A stretch of 64,000 bases of DNA from Phenylobacterium sp. (GCF_004799515.1 NZ_SSMX01000002.1:1-64000); one strand, 5' to 3'. Positions 15,568 to 24,298 are shown, counted from the first letter of the stretch. Made by a program: numbers and translations. The notes: generated by a model not told the origin, from the letters alone.

Positions 15568-17925
15568 CTAGCGCTTCGGTCCGCCCTTCTTGCGGCCGTT
15601 GCGGATGTTCTTCGGCCGGCCGGGCTGGCCCGGGCGCGGCGGGCCCTTGAAGCCGCCGCCGCCGCTCCGAGGCCCGTGCGGGCCGCGGTCGCTGCGGGCG
15701 CGCATGCCGAGGCGCGGCCGGGGCGCGTTCGGGTCGGGCGCGGCGGGCTCGCTCAGCATCTCGAAGAGCAGGCCGCCGGTCAGCGGCGTCGCCTCGGTCA
15801 GCTTCACCTCCACCCTCATGCCCAACGGCCAGCGCGCCCCGCTGCGCTCGCCCACCAGGGCGTGGGTGCGGTCGTCGTGGATGAAGTACTCGCCGCCCAG
15901 CTTGGAGATCGGGACCAGGCCGTCGGCGCCGGTGTCGTCCAGGCGGACGAACAGGCCGAAGCGGGTGACGCCGGTGATCCGGCCGGCGAACTCGGCGCCC
16001 ACGCGCTCGGCCAGGAAGGCGGCCACATAGCGGTCGGTCGCGTCACGCTCGGCGGCCATGGCGCGGCGCTCGGCGAAGGTGATGCTCTCGGCGGTGTCCG
16101 ACATCTTGGCGATGTCGCGCTCGCTGAGGCCATCGGCGCCCAGGCCGAGTGCGCTGACCAGGCCACGATGGACGATCAGGTCGGCGTAGCGGCGGATCGG
16201 CGAGGTGAAGTGGGCGTACTTGGCCAGGTTCAGGCCGAAGTGGCCGATGTTGTCCGTCGAATAGACCGCCTGCATCTGGGTGCGCAGCACCACCTCGTTG
16301 ACGATGTCGGCGTTGGGCCCGCCGCGGGTCTCGTCCAGGAGCTTGTTGAAGCGGTCGGTGCGCGGGGCCTCGCCCTTCGACCAGGCGATGCCGAGCGTCG
16401 AAAGGAAGTCGACGAGGGCCTGGACCTTCTCGGGACTCGGGGTGTCGTGGATGCGGTAGATCAGCGGCGTCTTCTTGGCCTCCAGCGTCTCGGCGGCCGA
16501 GACGTTGGCCTGGATCATCATCTCCTCGATCAGCTTGTGGGCTTCCAGGCTGGCGCGGGGCGTGATGGCGGCGACCTCGCCCTCGCGGTCGATCAGGATG
16601 CGGCGCTCGGCGCTCTCGATGTGCAGGGGCGAGCGGGCGTCGCGGCCCCTCTTCAGCACCGCGTAGGCGGCGTAGAGCGGCTGGATGATGCCTTTCAGGA
16701 TCGGGCCGGTCTTGTCGTCCGGCGTCCCGTCGGCGGCGGCCTGGGCCTGCTCGTAGGAGAGCTTGGCGGCCGAGCGCATCAGGCCGCGCACGAACTTGTG
16801 GGACCGTTTGCGGCCGTCGGCGCCGAACACCATGCGCACGGCCATGCAGGCGCGGTTCTCGCCTTCGCGGAGCGAGCAGAGGCCGTTGGACAGCACCTCC
16901 GGCAGCATGGGCTCCACGCGGTCGGGGAAGTAGACGCTGTTGGCCTTTTCGCGGGCGATGTCGTCCAGCGCCGAGTTCGGGCGCACGTAGGCCGCCACGT
17001 CGGCGATGGCCACCCAGACGATCCAGCCGCCGGGGTTCTTGGGATCGTCGTCGGTTTGGGCATAGACCGCGTCGTCATGGTCGCGGGCGTCCGCCGGGTC
17101 GATGGTGATGAATGGGACGTCGCGCAGGTCCTCGCGGCCGGCCAGGGTCGGCGGCTGCGCCTGGGCGGCCTCGGCCTCCGCGGCGGCGGGGAAGCCGGTC
17201 GGGATGCCGTGGGCGTGGATCGCCAGGAGGGAGAAGGCGCGCGGCTCGTCCTCGCGGCCGATGACTTCCAAGAGCTTGCCGTGCTGCGGGCCATAGCGGA
17301 CCTCGCGGCCGCTGGCCTGGGCCAGCACCAGGTCGCCGTCGCGCAGGGCCTCGGCGGCGGGGTCGGTGAGGATCAGGGTGTCCTTGGAGCGGCGGTCGAC
17401 GGGCTCGACGCGGACCTCGCGCCGGGCCTTGCGGATCACGCCCAGGATGCGCTGGCCGCCGGCGCCCAGGGCCTTGATGACGCGGGCCTCATAGCCGCCA
17501 CCTTCGAGCGGCGCGAAGCGGACCAGCAGGCGGTCGCCCAGGCCGGGGGCGGGCGCGGCGGCGTCGCCCTTGCGTGGCGGGGCCAGGACGACGAGGGGCG
17601 CGTCCTCGCCCTTGGTCAGGCGGACCAGCAGGTCGCCGTCGGGATCGCGCTCGACCACGTCGACCACGCCCACCTCGGGCAGGGCGCCGCTCTCGGCGAA
17701 GCCGCGGCGGCCGCGGCGGCCCAACGCGCCTTCGGTCTCCAGGTCTTGGAGCATGTGGCGCAGCGCCCGGCGGTCCTCGCCCTTCAGGCCGAAGGCCTTG
17801 GCGATCTCGGCCTTGTTGGTCTCGCCGCTCTCGCGGATGTGCTTGATGAGGGTGTCTTTGTCGGGAAGCCCCTGGGGCGTCCGCTGGGGAAAACGGGGTG
17901 ATTTCGGTTGTCTAGGTTTAGGCAT
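15568..17925 (-). CDS. rnr: Ribonuclease R
   Basis: A 785-residue processive 3'-5' exoribonuclease. N-terminal HTH and cold-shock segments (HIRESGETNKAEIAKAFGLK) precede the RNB domain, whose active-site acids lie in ITIDPADARDHDDAVYA. Further RNB motifs are YFPDRVEPMLPEVLSNGLCS and HFTSPIRRYADLIVHR. An S1 domain (AGRITGVTRFGLFVRLDDTG) and a basic Gly/Pro/Arg/Lys tail follow. ATG 17925 is taken because the upstream 40 in-frame codons look non-coding. No strong Shine-Dalgarno is seen; instead a 14-base hairpin sits 5 bases upstream. It is the last gene of the topA-rnr block. Confidence 0.95.
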   Translation of the reverse strand: MPKPRQPKSPRFPQRTPQGLPDKDTLIKHIRESGETNKAEIAKAFGLKGEDRRALRHMLQDLETEGALGRRGRRGFAESGALPEVGVVDVVERDPDGDLLVRLTKGEDAPLVVLAPPRKGDAAAPAPGLGDRLLVRFAPLEGGGYEARVIKALGAGGQRILGVIRKARREVRVEPVDRRSKDTLILTDPAAEALRDGDLVLAQASGREVRYGPQHGKLLEVIGREDEPRAFSLLAIHAHGIPTGFPAAAEAEAAQAQPPTLAGREDLRDVPFITIDPADARDHDDAVYAQTDDDPKNPGGWIVWVAIADVAAYVRPNSALDDIAREKANSVYFPDRVEPMLPEVLSNGLCSLREGENRACMAVRMVFGADGRKRSHKFVRGLMRSAAKLSYEQAQAAADGTPDDKTGPILKGIIQPLYAAYAVLKRGRDARSPLHIESAERRILIDREGEVAAITPRASLEAHKLIEEMMIQANVSAAETLEAKKTPLIYRIHDTPSPEKVQALVDFLSTLGIAWSKGEAPRTDRFNKLLDETRGGPNADIVNEVVLRTQMQAVYSTDNIGHFGLNLAKYAHFTSPIRRYADLIVHRGLVSALGLGADGLSERDIAKMSDTAESITFAERRAMAAERDATDRYVAAFLAERVGAEFAGRITGVTRFGLFVRLDDTGADGLVPISKLGGEYFIHDDRTHALVGERSGARWPLGMRVEVKLTEATPLTGGLLFEMLSEPAAPDPNAPRPRLGMRARSDRGPHGPRSGGGGFKGPPRPGQPGRPKNIRNGRKKGGPKR

Positions 17926-17930
17926 GTGCG

Positions 17931-17944
17931 GGTGCTTTAGCACC
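17931..17944 (-). promoter_or_regulatory. Hairpin immediately upstream of rnr start
   Basis: GGTGCT and AGCACC are perfect 6-base arms around a TT (AA) loop, ending 5 bases from the rnr ATG. In mRNA it would sit where a ribosome binding site is expected. On the minus strand it also contains GCTAAAGC, close to the Caulobacter -10 consensus GCTANAWC, so the two explanations compete. Confidence 0.4.
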
Positions 17945-18075
17945 GTTCGGCTTTCTTCTTGTGGTGGGATTTGAGCGGGAGCGCGACACCCGGCCGCCGG
18001 CGTTCGGCGGCGCTCTTCGCGAACCCTTCGGCCCGCGATGCGCAACAGCCATATGGGGGGCTGGCGGCCCCGGCG

Positions 18076-18876
18076 CTAGGCCTCGGTCAGAAACGAGATC
18101 ATCGCGGGCGCGGCGGTGCGGTCCTGGATGATGAACAGGTGGCCGCCGTCGAACCACTGCAGCCTCGCGCCAGGGATACGTCCGGCCATCTTTTCCTGGG
18201 TCGCGGGCAGGGCGATGCCGTCGTGGCGGCCGGCGGCGATCAGGGTCGGGCAGGCGATCTGCTCCAGGCGGTCCCAGGTGTCATGCGCGGCGCGGGCCAC
18301 GAGCTGGCGGTGGGCGCCCATCGCGTGGCCGGGTTCGTCTGCATACGGATCGGCGGAGCCCAGGGTGACGAAGAAGGCGTACTGCTCAGGATTGGCGGCG
18401 GCCCAGGCGTCGTCGCGGCGCACGTCGCTGATCGGGATCATGTGCTTCGCGCGCGCCTCGCCCTTCAGGTGCTCGATCTCGTGGAACGGAAAGGACGCCC
18501 CGCCGGCCCCGCCCGGCGAGGTGCAGGCCAGGACTAGGCGCTTCACCCGTCCCGGATGCCGGATCGCCAGCTCCTGGGCCACCATGCCGCCGAAGGAGAC
18601 GCCGATGACGCAGGCCTCGTCCCAGCCTTGGTCGGCCATCAGGGCCGCAGCGTCGTCGGCGTAGTCGGCCATGCTGTAGTCGGTGTCGGGTTTGTCCGAC
18701 TGTCCCAGACCGCACTGGTCATAGGCCAGCAGATCGAAGGCCCTGGCGATCGGCCCGTCGAAGACGTTGGGCTTGGTGCGCAGGTCGCCGCCCGTGCCGG
18801 AGATGAACAACAGCGGCGGCCCGGACCCGGCGCGCTCGTAGTGGATGCGGATACCGTTGGCCTGCGCGTAAGCCAC
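18076..18876 (-). CDS. Alpha/beta-fold hydrolase
   Basis: A 266-residue alpha/beta hydrolase without a signal peptide. The catalytic triad is visible: Ser in GVSFGGMVAQ, Asp in AAGRHDGIALP and His in FDGGHLFIIQD. The oxyanion region is LLFISGTGG and the strand-four motif is LLAYDQCGLGQSDKP. It resembles the 3-oxoadipate enol-lactonase or esterase-like group, but the substrate is unknown. The start is GTG at 18876, preceded by a strong GGAGG at 5-6 bases. It lies between topA and rnr, which usually adjoin. Confidence 0.88.
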   Translation of the reverse strand: MAYAQANGIRIHYERAGSGPPLLFISGTGGDLRTKPNVFDGPIARAFDLLAYDQCGLGQSDKPDTDYSMADYADDAAALMADQGWDEACVIGVSFGGMVAQELAIRHPGRVKRLVLACTSPGGAGGASFPFHEIEHLKGEARAKHMIPISDVRRDDAWAAANPEQYAFFVTLGSADPYADEPGHAMGAHRQLVARAAHDTWDRLEQIACPTLIAAGRHDGIALPATQEKMAGRIPGARLQWFDGGHLFIIQDRTAAPAMISFLTEA

Positions 18877-18890
18877 TAAATCCTCCGCTC

Positions 18891-18915
18891 ATTCCCGCGA
18901 AAGCGGGGACCCAGG
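18891..18915. repeat. REP-like palindrome (ATTCCCGCGAAAGCGGGGA type)
   Basis: TCCCGC, a GAAA loop and GCGGGGA followed by CCCAGG. From general familiarity this ATTCCCGC-GAAA-GCGGG-ACCCAG element is a widespread short intergenic repeat in Caulobacterales and relatives. Here it lies between topA and the alpha/beta hydrolase gene. Only one clear copy is in the window. Confidence 0.65.
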
Positions 18916-18942
18916 CTTTTCAGTTTCGGTAGAAGGGATGGC

Positions 18943-21549
18943 CTAGGCCGTCTCCTTGGCCTTCTTGGCGGCCGGCTTCTTCGCAGGCGCCTTCTTCGCC
19001 GCCGCGGCCCTGGGTTCGGCCTTGGCCTTGGCCGCCCGCGCCAGCTTCTTCTTCGCCCCGCCGGAGGGTTTGGCCGCGCGTTCGGCCAGCAACAGGACGG
19101 CCTGCTCCAGGGTCACGGCCTGCGGGTCGGTCCCGCGCGGGACGTTGGCGTTGGTGGACCCGTGCTTGATGTAGGGGCCATAGCGGCCGGACAGCACCTT
19201 CACCGGCGCGCCGTCGGCCGGGTGGGCGCCCAGGTCCTTCAGCGCCGCGGCCTCGCCGCGCCCGCCGCGTCCGCCCGCCCGCTTCTCGGCCAGCAGGGCC
19301 ACGGCGCGGTTGACGCCCACCTCGAACACCTCGTCGGCGGTGGGCAGGTTGGCGTAGGTGCCGGCGTGCAGCACGAAGGGACCGAAGCGGCCGATGCCGG
19401 CCAGGATCGGTTGGCCGTCCTCCGGGTGATTGCCCACCTCGCGCGGCAGGCGCAGCAAGCGCAGGCCCTTCTCCAGGTCCATGTCCGGCGCCGACCAGCC
19501 CTTGGGCAGGGACGAACGCTTGGGCTTCTCGCCCTCGCCTAGCTGGACGTAGGCGCCGAAGCGGCCGTTCTTCAGGAAGACCGTCATGCCGGTCTCGGGA
19601 TCGACGCCCAGCTCACGGTCGCCCGAGGGCGTGTGGCCGTCCTCGCTCTCGGCGATCGGCCGCGTGAAGCGGCATTCCGGATAGTTGGAGCAGCCCACGA
19701 AGGGCCCGAACCGGCTGGTCTTCAGGCCCAGCCGCCCGGCGCCGCAGTTCGGGCACACTCGGGGATCCGACCCGTCGGCCTTGGGCGGGTAGAGGAAGGG
19801 CGCCAGCGCCCCATCCAGCGCGTCCAGCACATCGCGCGTAGAGACCTTCAGGACTTCCTCGGTCTTCGGATAGAAGTCGTCCCAGAACTTGCGCAGCAGG
19901 ACCTTCCAGTTGAGCTTGCCGTCCGAGACGAGGTCGAGCTGTTCCTCCAGGCCGGCGGTGAAGTCGTACTCCACCCAGCGGCGGAAGAACTCCTCCAGGA
20001 AGATGGTGACCAGCCGGCCCTTGTCCTCGGGCACGAAACGGTTCTTCTCCATCCGCACATAGGCCCGGTCGCGCAGCACGCCGAGCACCGAGGCATAGGT
20101 GGAGGGCCGCCCGATGCCGAGCTCCTCCATCTTCTTGACCAGGCTGGCTTCGGAATAGCGCGGCGGCGGCTCGGTGAAGTGCTGGTCGGCGCGGCTGGCG
20201 ATCATCTTGGCGGCGGCGCCCTGGACCACCGGCGGCAGCTTGGCGACCTCTTCCTCGTCCGGGTCGTCGCGGCCTTCCTCGTAGACCTTCAGATAGCCGT
20301 CGAAGAGGGTGACGTCGCCGGACGCGCGCAGCGCGGTCTGGCCGTCTCCGGACTCCAGGTCGATGGTGGTGCGCTCGATGCGGGCGCTCTCCATCTGCGA
20401 GGCGATCATCCGCTTCCAGATCAGCTCGTAGAGCCGGCCCAGGTCCGGCTCCAGGCGCAGCTTGCCGGGATTGCGGCCCAGGCTAGTCGGGCGGATCGCC
20501 TCGTGCGCCTCCTGGGCGTTCTTGGCCTTGGTGGAATAGAAGCGCGGCTTTTCCGGCACATAGTCCTTGCCGTAGAGCCCGCCGATCGTGGCGCGGGCGT
20601 CGTCCAGCGCCTCGGGCGCGACCTGCACCCCGTCGGTCCGCATGTAGGTGATCAGGCCCACCGTCTCGCCGCCGATGTCGATGCCCTCATAGAGCTTCTG
20701 GGCGGCCTGCATGGTGCGCTGGGCGTTGAAGCCGAGCTTGCGCGAGGCTTCCTGCTGCAGGGTCGAGGTGGTGAAGGGCGGCGGCGGCGAACGCTTGGCC
20801 GGGCGCTTCTCCACCGCGGCGACCGTGAAGGTCGCGGCCTTGACCGCGTCGCGGGCGGCGAAAGCGGACGTTTCGTTGCCGAGGTCGAACTTGGAGAGCC
20901 GCTTGCCCTCGTGCTTGGTCAGGCGCGCCAGGAACGGGTCGCCGCCGGCCGCCACGTCGGCCTCCACGGTCCAGTATTCCTGGGTGCGGAACTTCTCGAT
21001 TTCGATTTCGCGGTCGACGACGAGGCGCAGCGCCACCGACTGCACGCGGCCCGCCGAGCGCGACCCCGGCAGCTTGCGCCACAGGACCGGCGACAGGGTG
21101 AAGCCCACCAGATAGTCGAGCGCCCGGCGCGCCAGGTAGGCGTCCACCAGCTCCATGTCGATGTCGCGCGGGGCCTTCATGGCCTCGGTGACCGCGGTCT
21201 TGGTGATGGCGTTGAAGGTGACCCGCTGGACCGTGACGCCGGCCAGCACCTTCTTCTTCTTCAAGACCTCCAGAACGTGCCAGGAGATGGCCTCGCCCTC
21301 GCGGTCGGGGTCGGTGGCCAGGATCAGCTTGTCGGCGCCCTTGGCGGCCGCGGCGATGTCGCTGAGCCGCTTGGCGGACTTGGCGTCCACCTCCCAGCTC
21401 ATGTCGAAGTCCTCGTCCGGGCGGACCGAACCGTCCTTGGCCGGAAGGTCGCGCACGTGGCCGTAGCTAGCCAGGACCTTGTAGTCCGAGCCCAGGTACT
21501 TGTTGATGGGCTTGGCTTTGCCGGGGCTTTCGACGACGACGATGTTCAT
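18943..21549 (-). CDS. topA: DNA topoisomerase I
   Basis: An 868-residue type IA topoisomerase that relaxes negative supercoils. The Toprim domain begins NIVVVESPGKAKPINKYLG with DPDREGEAISWH; the catalytic tyrosine is Y302 in GLITYMRTDGV. A C-terminal zinc ribbon (CPNCGAGRLGLKTSRFG...CSNYPEC) is followed by repeats of the topoisomerase C-terminal type (RFGAYVQLGEG, RFGPFVLHAGTYANLPT, RYGPYIKHGSTNANVP). The protein ends in a Lys/Ala-rich tail, as in other Caulobacterales. ATG 21549 is unambiguous. It is the core gene of the dprA-topA-rnr block. Confidence 0.97.
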   Translation of the reverse strand: MNIVVVESPGKAKPINKYLGSDYKVLASYGHVRDLPAKDGSVRPDEDFDMSWEVDAKSAKRLSDIAAAAKGADKLILATDPDREGEAISWHVLEVLKKKKVLAGVTVQRVTFNAITKTAVTEAMKAPRDIDMELVDAYLARRALDYLVGFTLSPVLWRKLPGSRSAGRVQSVALRLVVDREIEIEKFRTQEYWTVEADVAAGGDPFLARLTKHEGKRLSKFDLGNETSAFAARDAVKAATFTVAAVEKRPAKRSPPPPFTTSTLQQEASRKLGFNAQRTMQAAQKLYEGIDIGGETVGLITYMRTDGVQVAPEALDDARATIGGLYGKDYVPEKPRFYSTKAKNAQEAHEAIRPTSLGRNPGKLRLEPDLGRLYELIWKRMIASQMESARIERTTIDLESGDGQTALRASGDVTLFDGYLKVYEEGRDDPDEEEVAKLPPVVQGAAAKMIASRADQHFTEPPPRYSEASLVKKMEELGIGRPSTYASVLGVLRDRAYVRMEKNRFVPEDKGRLVTIFLEEFFRRWVEYDFTAGLEEQLDLVSDGKLNWKVLLRKFWDDFYPKTEEVLKVSTRDVLDALDGALAPFLYPPKADGSDPRVCPNCGAGRLGLKTSRFGPFVGCSNYPECRFTRPIAESEDGHTPSGDRELGVDPETGMTVFLKNGRFGAYVQLGEGEKPKRSSLPKGWSAPDMDLEKGLRLLRLPREVGNHPEDGQPILAGIGRFGPFVLHAGTYANLPTADEVFEVGVNRAVALLAEKRAGGRGGRGEAAALKDLGAHPADGAPVKVLSGRYGPYIKHGSTNANVPRGTDPQAVTLEQAVLLLAERAAKPSGGAKKKLARAAKAKAEPRAAAAKKAPAKKPAAKKAKETA

Positions 21550-21667
21550 GCGGGGGCGGTCTGACCATCCATAGCGCGGCGGCCCAGCTTGGCCGGGGCG
21601 CCAAAGGACGCGGAAAGTGGGGTGGGCCGCTAGGGCCTGTCAACGGCCCTTGAAGCCGCCATTCGGC

Positions 21668-21693
21668 GAGCCCCCTAAAGGGGCTCCTTTTTT
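21668..21693 (+). terminator. Strong intrinsic terminator on the plus strand with no plus-strand gene before it
   Basis: GAGCCCC (21668-21674) and GGGGCTC (21680-21686) pair around CTAAA, followed by CCTTTTTT. This is a textbook Rho-independent terminator reading rightward. The annotated genes on both sides (topA, Cys-rich protein) are on the minus strand, so it may end an unannotated small RNA starting in the topA upstream region. Confidence 0.7.
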
Positions 21694-21766
21694 CGGGCGC
21701 CGGGCGCGAAAAGGCCGGCGGGCCTGAAAGCCGCGCCGGCCCAACCGTTTTCAACCGTGGTGGGGC

Positions 21767-22057
21767 CTAGTGGCCGCCGCCGCCGCCGGCGCCCTGACGG
21801 GCGGCGCGCATCTTGGCCATGGCGTCTTTGCAGCCTTGGCTGGCCTTATCCATGTTGTCGCGCAGGCACATCATGGCGTCGCGGCCTTGCTTATCCGCGC
21901 ACAGCGACTTCTGGTCGGCCGCGCAGGCCTGCATCATCGCCTGGCGGGCGGCCTGCATCTCGGGCGAGGGCGCGCCGCCACCGCCGGCCGGCGGCTGGGC
22001 GAAGGCCGAACCGGCGACGGCCAGCGCGGCGAGGGTGATAGCGATCCTGAGCTTCAT
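21767..22057 (-). CDS. Exported Cys-rich protein with GLG1-like (Cys-rich FGFR-type) repeat
   Basis: A 96-residue protein with a clear signal peptide (KLRIAITLAALAVAGSAFAQ). The mature part has four cysteines spaced ACAADQKSLCADK ... MMCLRDNMDKASQGCKDAM, the pattern of the cysteine-rich repeat first described in Golgi protein GLG1 and common in small bacterial periplasmic proteins. Two disulfides are expected. A Gly-rich tail ends in His. GGAGA precedes ATG 22057, and an upstream in-frame start adding 55 residues lacks sense. Function is unknown; a periplasmic location is inferred. It lies between a PEP-CTERM gene and topA. Confidence 0.8.
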   Translation of the reverse strand: MKLRIAITLAALAVAGSAFAQPPAGGGGAPSPEMQAARQAMMQACAADQKSLCADKQGRDAMMCLRDNMDKASQGCKDAMAKMRAARQGAGGGGGH

Positions 22058-22080
22058 AGAGGTGGTCTCCGACCTGTTTT

Positions 22081-22099
22081 GAGTCTTCAACTTAGACTC
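22081..22099. promoter_or_regulatory. Paired GANTC methylation sites in an inverted repeat upstream of the Cys-rich gene
   Basis: GAGTC (22081-22085) and GACTC (22095-22099) are two CcrM GANTC sites arranged as inverted arms 24-42 bases before the start of the Cys-rich protein gene. In Caulobacter such promoter sites can make expression follow DNA methylation state; that role here is inference. Confidence 0.45.
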
Positions 22100-22208
22100 T
22101 GTCCCTGGCGGGAATATTTCCGGGCCGTGCGGTGAGATTACGGCGCTATGGGGTCGAGACCATGCCGCCGGATAAGCGGGCGGGGCGGACGTCGGGCGGA
22201 CGGCTACG

Positions 22209-22238
22209 CGCCGCGGCCGCAAGGTTGCGGCCGCGGCG
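22209..22238. repeat. Perfect 12-bp inverted repeat downstream of the PEP-CTERM gene
   Basis: CGCCGCGGCCGC (22209-22220) and GCGGCCGCGGCG (22227-22238) pair across AAGGTT. It is 54 bases past the stop of the PEP-CTERM gene on the minus strand. There is no T-tract, so it would be a stabilising or Rho-assisted transcript end rather than a classical terminator. Confidence 0.6.
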
Positions 22239-22291
22239 GTTCGGGGCTCCCGCGGGTCTGGACCGTCCGCGAAGCGCCCAGCCGACGGAGA

Positions 22292-23080
22292 TCAGCCGAA
22301 GGCGGGCCGCCGCCGCGACCGCAGGAGGGCGCCGGCCGCGCCGAAGCCCACGAGCATCAGCGCCCAGCTGGCGGGTTCGGGCACGGTCCCTGAGTTTATC
22401 GTCAGGTCGAAGTTGTCCGCCCGCAGGTCGTTGGTCTGGTCGAAGGTCGAGAGCGAACCGTCAGGTTCCACCGCGCCGGAGCCGCGCATGGCGAAGCCGA
22501 AGGTGATCGCGTCGCCGGCGAAGTTCAGGCCGCCGGTGACGCCGGCGCCGGTGAAGTTGCTGGCGTCCAGGGTGCTGAAGTCGCTGGCGGTGATGCCGTT
22601 CTCGACCAGGTCGTTCCAGATTCCACCGGGCTGGTTGATCGGGCCGAAGACGAAGGTCGCCTGGTAGAGCTGGCCATCCTGCTCGGCCAGGACCCGCAGG
22701 CTGTAGCTGCCCACCAGGCTCGCGTCGCCGCCGTTGGTGGGCGTGGTGAAACGGTCGAGGGAGGCGTTCAGGGAGGTGATCGCCCCGCTGGTAGAGGGGT
22801 TGTAGACGAAGGTGTTGTTGAGCGCGGTCAGCAGCACGCCCTGCGCGTTGGCGCCGACGCTGGACACCGTCCCCTGCAGGGCCGCACCCGGGTCGCCGCC
22901 GGTCAGGGTCTGGCCATAGCTGTTGATCGTCACGCTGGGATCGCTGAACGAACCCAGGGTGTAGTTCGCCGTGTTGAAGGTTGTGTCTGTGAACGTGGTC
23001 TGACCCGCTACCGCCGTGGTGGCCGCGAACGCCCCCGCCAGCAGCGCCGTCGCCAGGATTGCCGTCTTCACTCGCGCCAT
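22292..23080 (-). CDS. PEP-CTERM sorted exoprotein 1
   Basis: A 262-residue exported protein. The N-terminus is a signal peptide (RVKTAILATALLAGAFAATT). The body is rich in Thr, Asn, Gly and Ser, without recognised enzyme motifs. The C-terminus is a PEP-CTERM signal: VPEPASWALMLVGFGAAGAL followed by LRSRRR. Such proteins are cut and anchored or released by an exosortase, not encoded in this window. ATG 23080 is preferred over a GTG four codons earlier. It is 141 bases downstream of a LuxR-type regulator on the same strand. Confidence 0.88.
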   Translation of the reverse strand: MARVKTAILATALLAGAFAATTAVAGQTTFTDTTFNTANYTLGSFSDPSVTINSYGQTLTGGDPGAALQGTVSSVGANAQGVLLTALNNTFVYNPSTSGAITSLNASLDRFTTPTNGGDASLVGSYSLRVLAEQDGQLYQATFVFGPINQPGGIWNDLVENGITASDFSTLDASNFTGAGVTGGLNFAGDAITFGFAMRGSGAVEPDGSLSTFDQTNDLRADNFDLTINSGTVPEPASWALMLVGFGAAGALLRSRRRPAFG

Positions 23081-23221
23081 GATTTGCCTCACCAGAAGTC
23101 CAGGCGCGCTCCGTGGGGTCCACCCGCGCCTTGGTTAAGGGATCATGGCGTCGCGGCGAGGCGGCCCGACACTCCCATCCGGGAGTGGCGGCGAAGGTTC
23201 AACTCTCAGGGGAATCAACGG

Positions 23222-24298
23222 CTAAGCGAGGCGCATCAGCAGGCTGACCAATTCGCTCTGCCGCGAGGTCTCTGTCTTCTGGAAGACCACCTTCAGCCGC
23301 TGCCGCGCATGGGACAGCGAGATGTGGCAGAGGTCGGCCGCCTCGTTGAGGGTCCGCCCGGCGCCCAGCAGCATGGTTAGCTCCGCCTCCTTGGGCGTCA
23401 GGCCGAAGCTGTCGCGCAGCAGGCTGGCGGCCGGCACGGGCTGGACGTCGGTGTCGACCACGCCCACCACCGCGCGCGCCAGGGCCATGGGATTCGGCGC
23501 CGCTTCGAACAGGCGCGCGACCCGCACGATCAGCGGGCGGCGGCCGGAGGGGCGGTGCAGGACCGCGGGGGCCGGAACCGGCAGCTCGTGCGGCGCCGCC
23601 AGGCTGACCGCGACGCCCACCGCCCGGTCCAGCGCGCCCTGCTCGGCGGAATAGGCGGCCCGCAGGCGGCCGTCGACGATCGACAGGCCGTCGCCCAGTC
23701 CCAGGGCGGCGTTGATCGCGAGGACCCGGCCGTCCTGGTTGAGCAGCACCCCGCCATGGCCCTCCAGGCGCAGGGCCTCCAGGTGATCCTGCGAGCGGAA
23801 GCTCAGCGCCATCTGCGCCGCCTGGGCGCCGGCGCGCAGGTAGGGCAGGACCTTGGCCATGCGCGCCAGCTCCGCCCGCTGGAACGGTCCCTGGTTCAGC
23901 CGCCGCTTGAGGCTGAGCACCAGCGGGCTATCGCCGCCGCGCAGGCAGGCCACCGCGTGCCAGCCGAAGCCGCGCGGGCGCAGGAACTCGACGTAGTAGG
24001 GATCGTGCTCGATCTCCTCGGCCGTGTAGGTGTCGAAGTCGCTGACGAAGCTATTGTCCGTCGTCGGATTGACCCGGCCCTCACGGCTGTCGAACTGGTT
24101 CACGTCAAGGCTGAAGTACTCTTCGACGAAGCTGGCGATCTGGGTGGAGGTCGACACGCGCGAGCGCCAGGCGGGGCCGTCCACCAGGGTTGCGCCGTCG
24201 GACTTCAGGTCGCGGGCGATGGTCTCGAGCGCGCTCGGCCACAGGCCGGGCGTCGTCGCGCCGCGGAAGAAGGTGTCGATGGCCTCGGCGCCGAGCAT
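23222..24298 (-). CDS. LuxR-family transcriptional regulator 1, next to PEP-CTERM gene
   Basis: A 358-residue regulator. The C-terminal approximately 60 residues form a LuxR-type HTH (FGLTPKEAELTMLLGAGRT, then NEAADLCHISLSHARQRLKV, FQKTETSRQSELVSLL). The N-terminal 200 residues match no sensor domain I can name, though residues about 185-210 (GGVLLNQDGRVLAINAAL) look PAS-like. There is no receiver domain and no typical autoinducer pocket. It shares architecture with the regulator at 43070-44191. A palindrome lies 25-42 bases before the start. The most likely target is itself and the PEP-CTERM gene 141 bases downstream. Confidence 0.82.
   Translation of the reverse strand: MLGAEAIDTFFRGATTPGLWPSALETIARDLKSDGATLVDGPAWRSRVSTSTQIASFVEEYFSLDVNQFDSREGRVNPTTDNSFVSDFDTYTAEEIEHDPYYVEFLRPRGFGWHAVACLRGGDSPLVLSLKRRLNQGPFQRAELARMAKVLPYLRAGAQAAQMALSFRSQDHLEALRLEGHGGVLLNQDGRVLAINAALGLGDGLSIVDGRLRAAYSAEQGALDRAVGVAVSLAAPHELPVPAPAVLHRPSGRRPLIVRVARLFEAAPNPMALARAVVGVVDTDVQPVPAASLLRDSFGLTPKEAELTMLLGAGRTLNEAADLCHISLSHARQRLKVVFQKTETSRQSELVSLLMRLA

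Noticed and set aside
15496..17901. 801-codon plus-strand frame opposite rnr
   Set aside because: It lies antisense to an unmistakable RNase R and has low-information, Gly/Val/Leu/Ala-rich sequence without motifs.
19633..21564. 643-codon plus-strand frame opposite topA
   Set aside because: Antisense shadow of topA, without any recognised family pattern.
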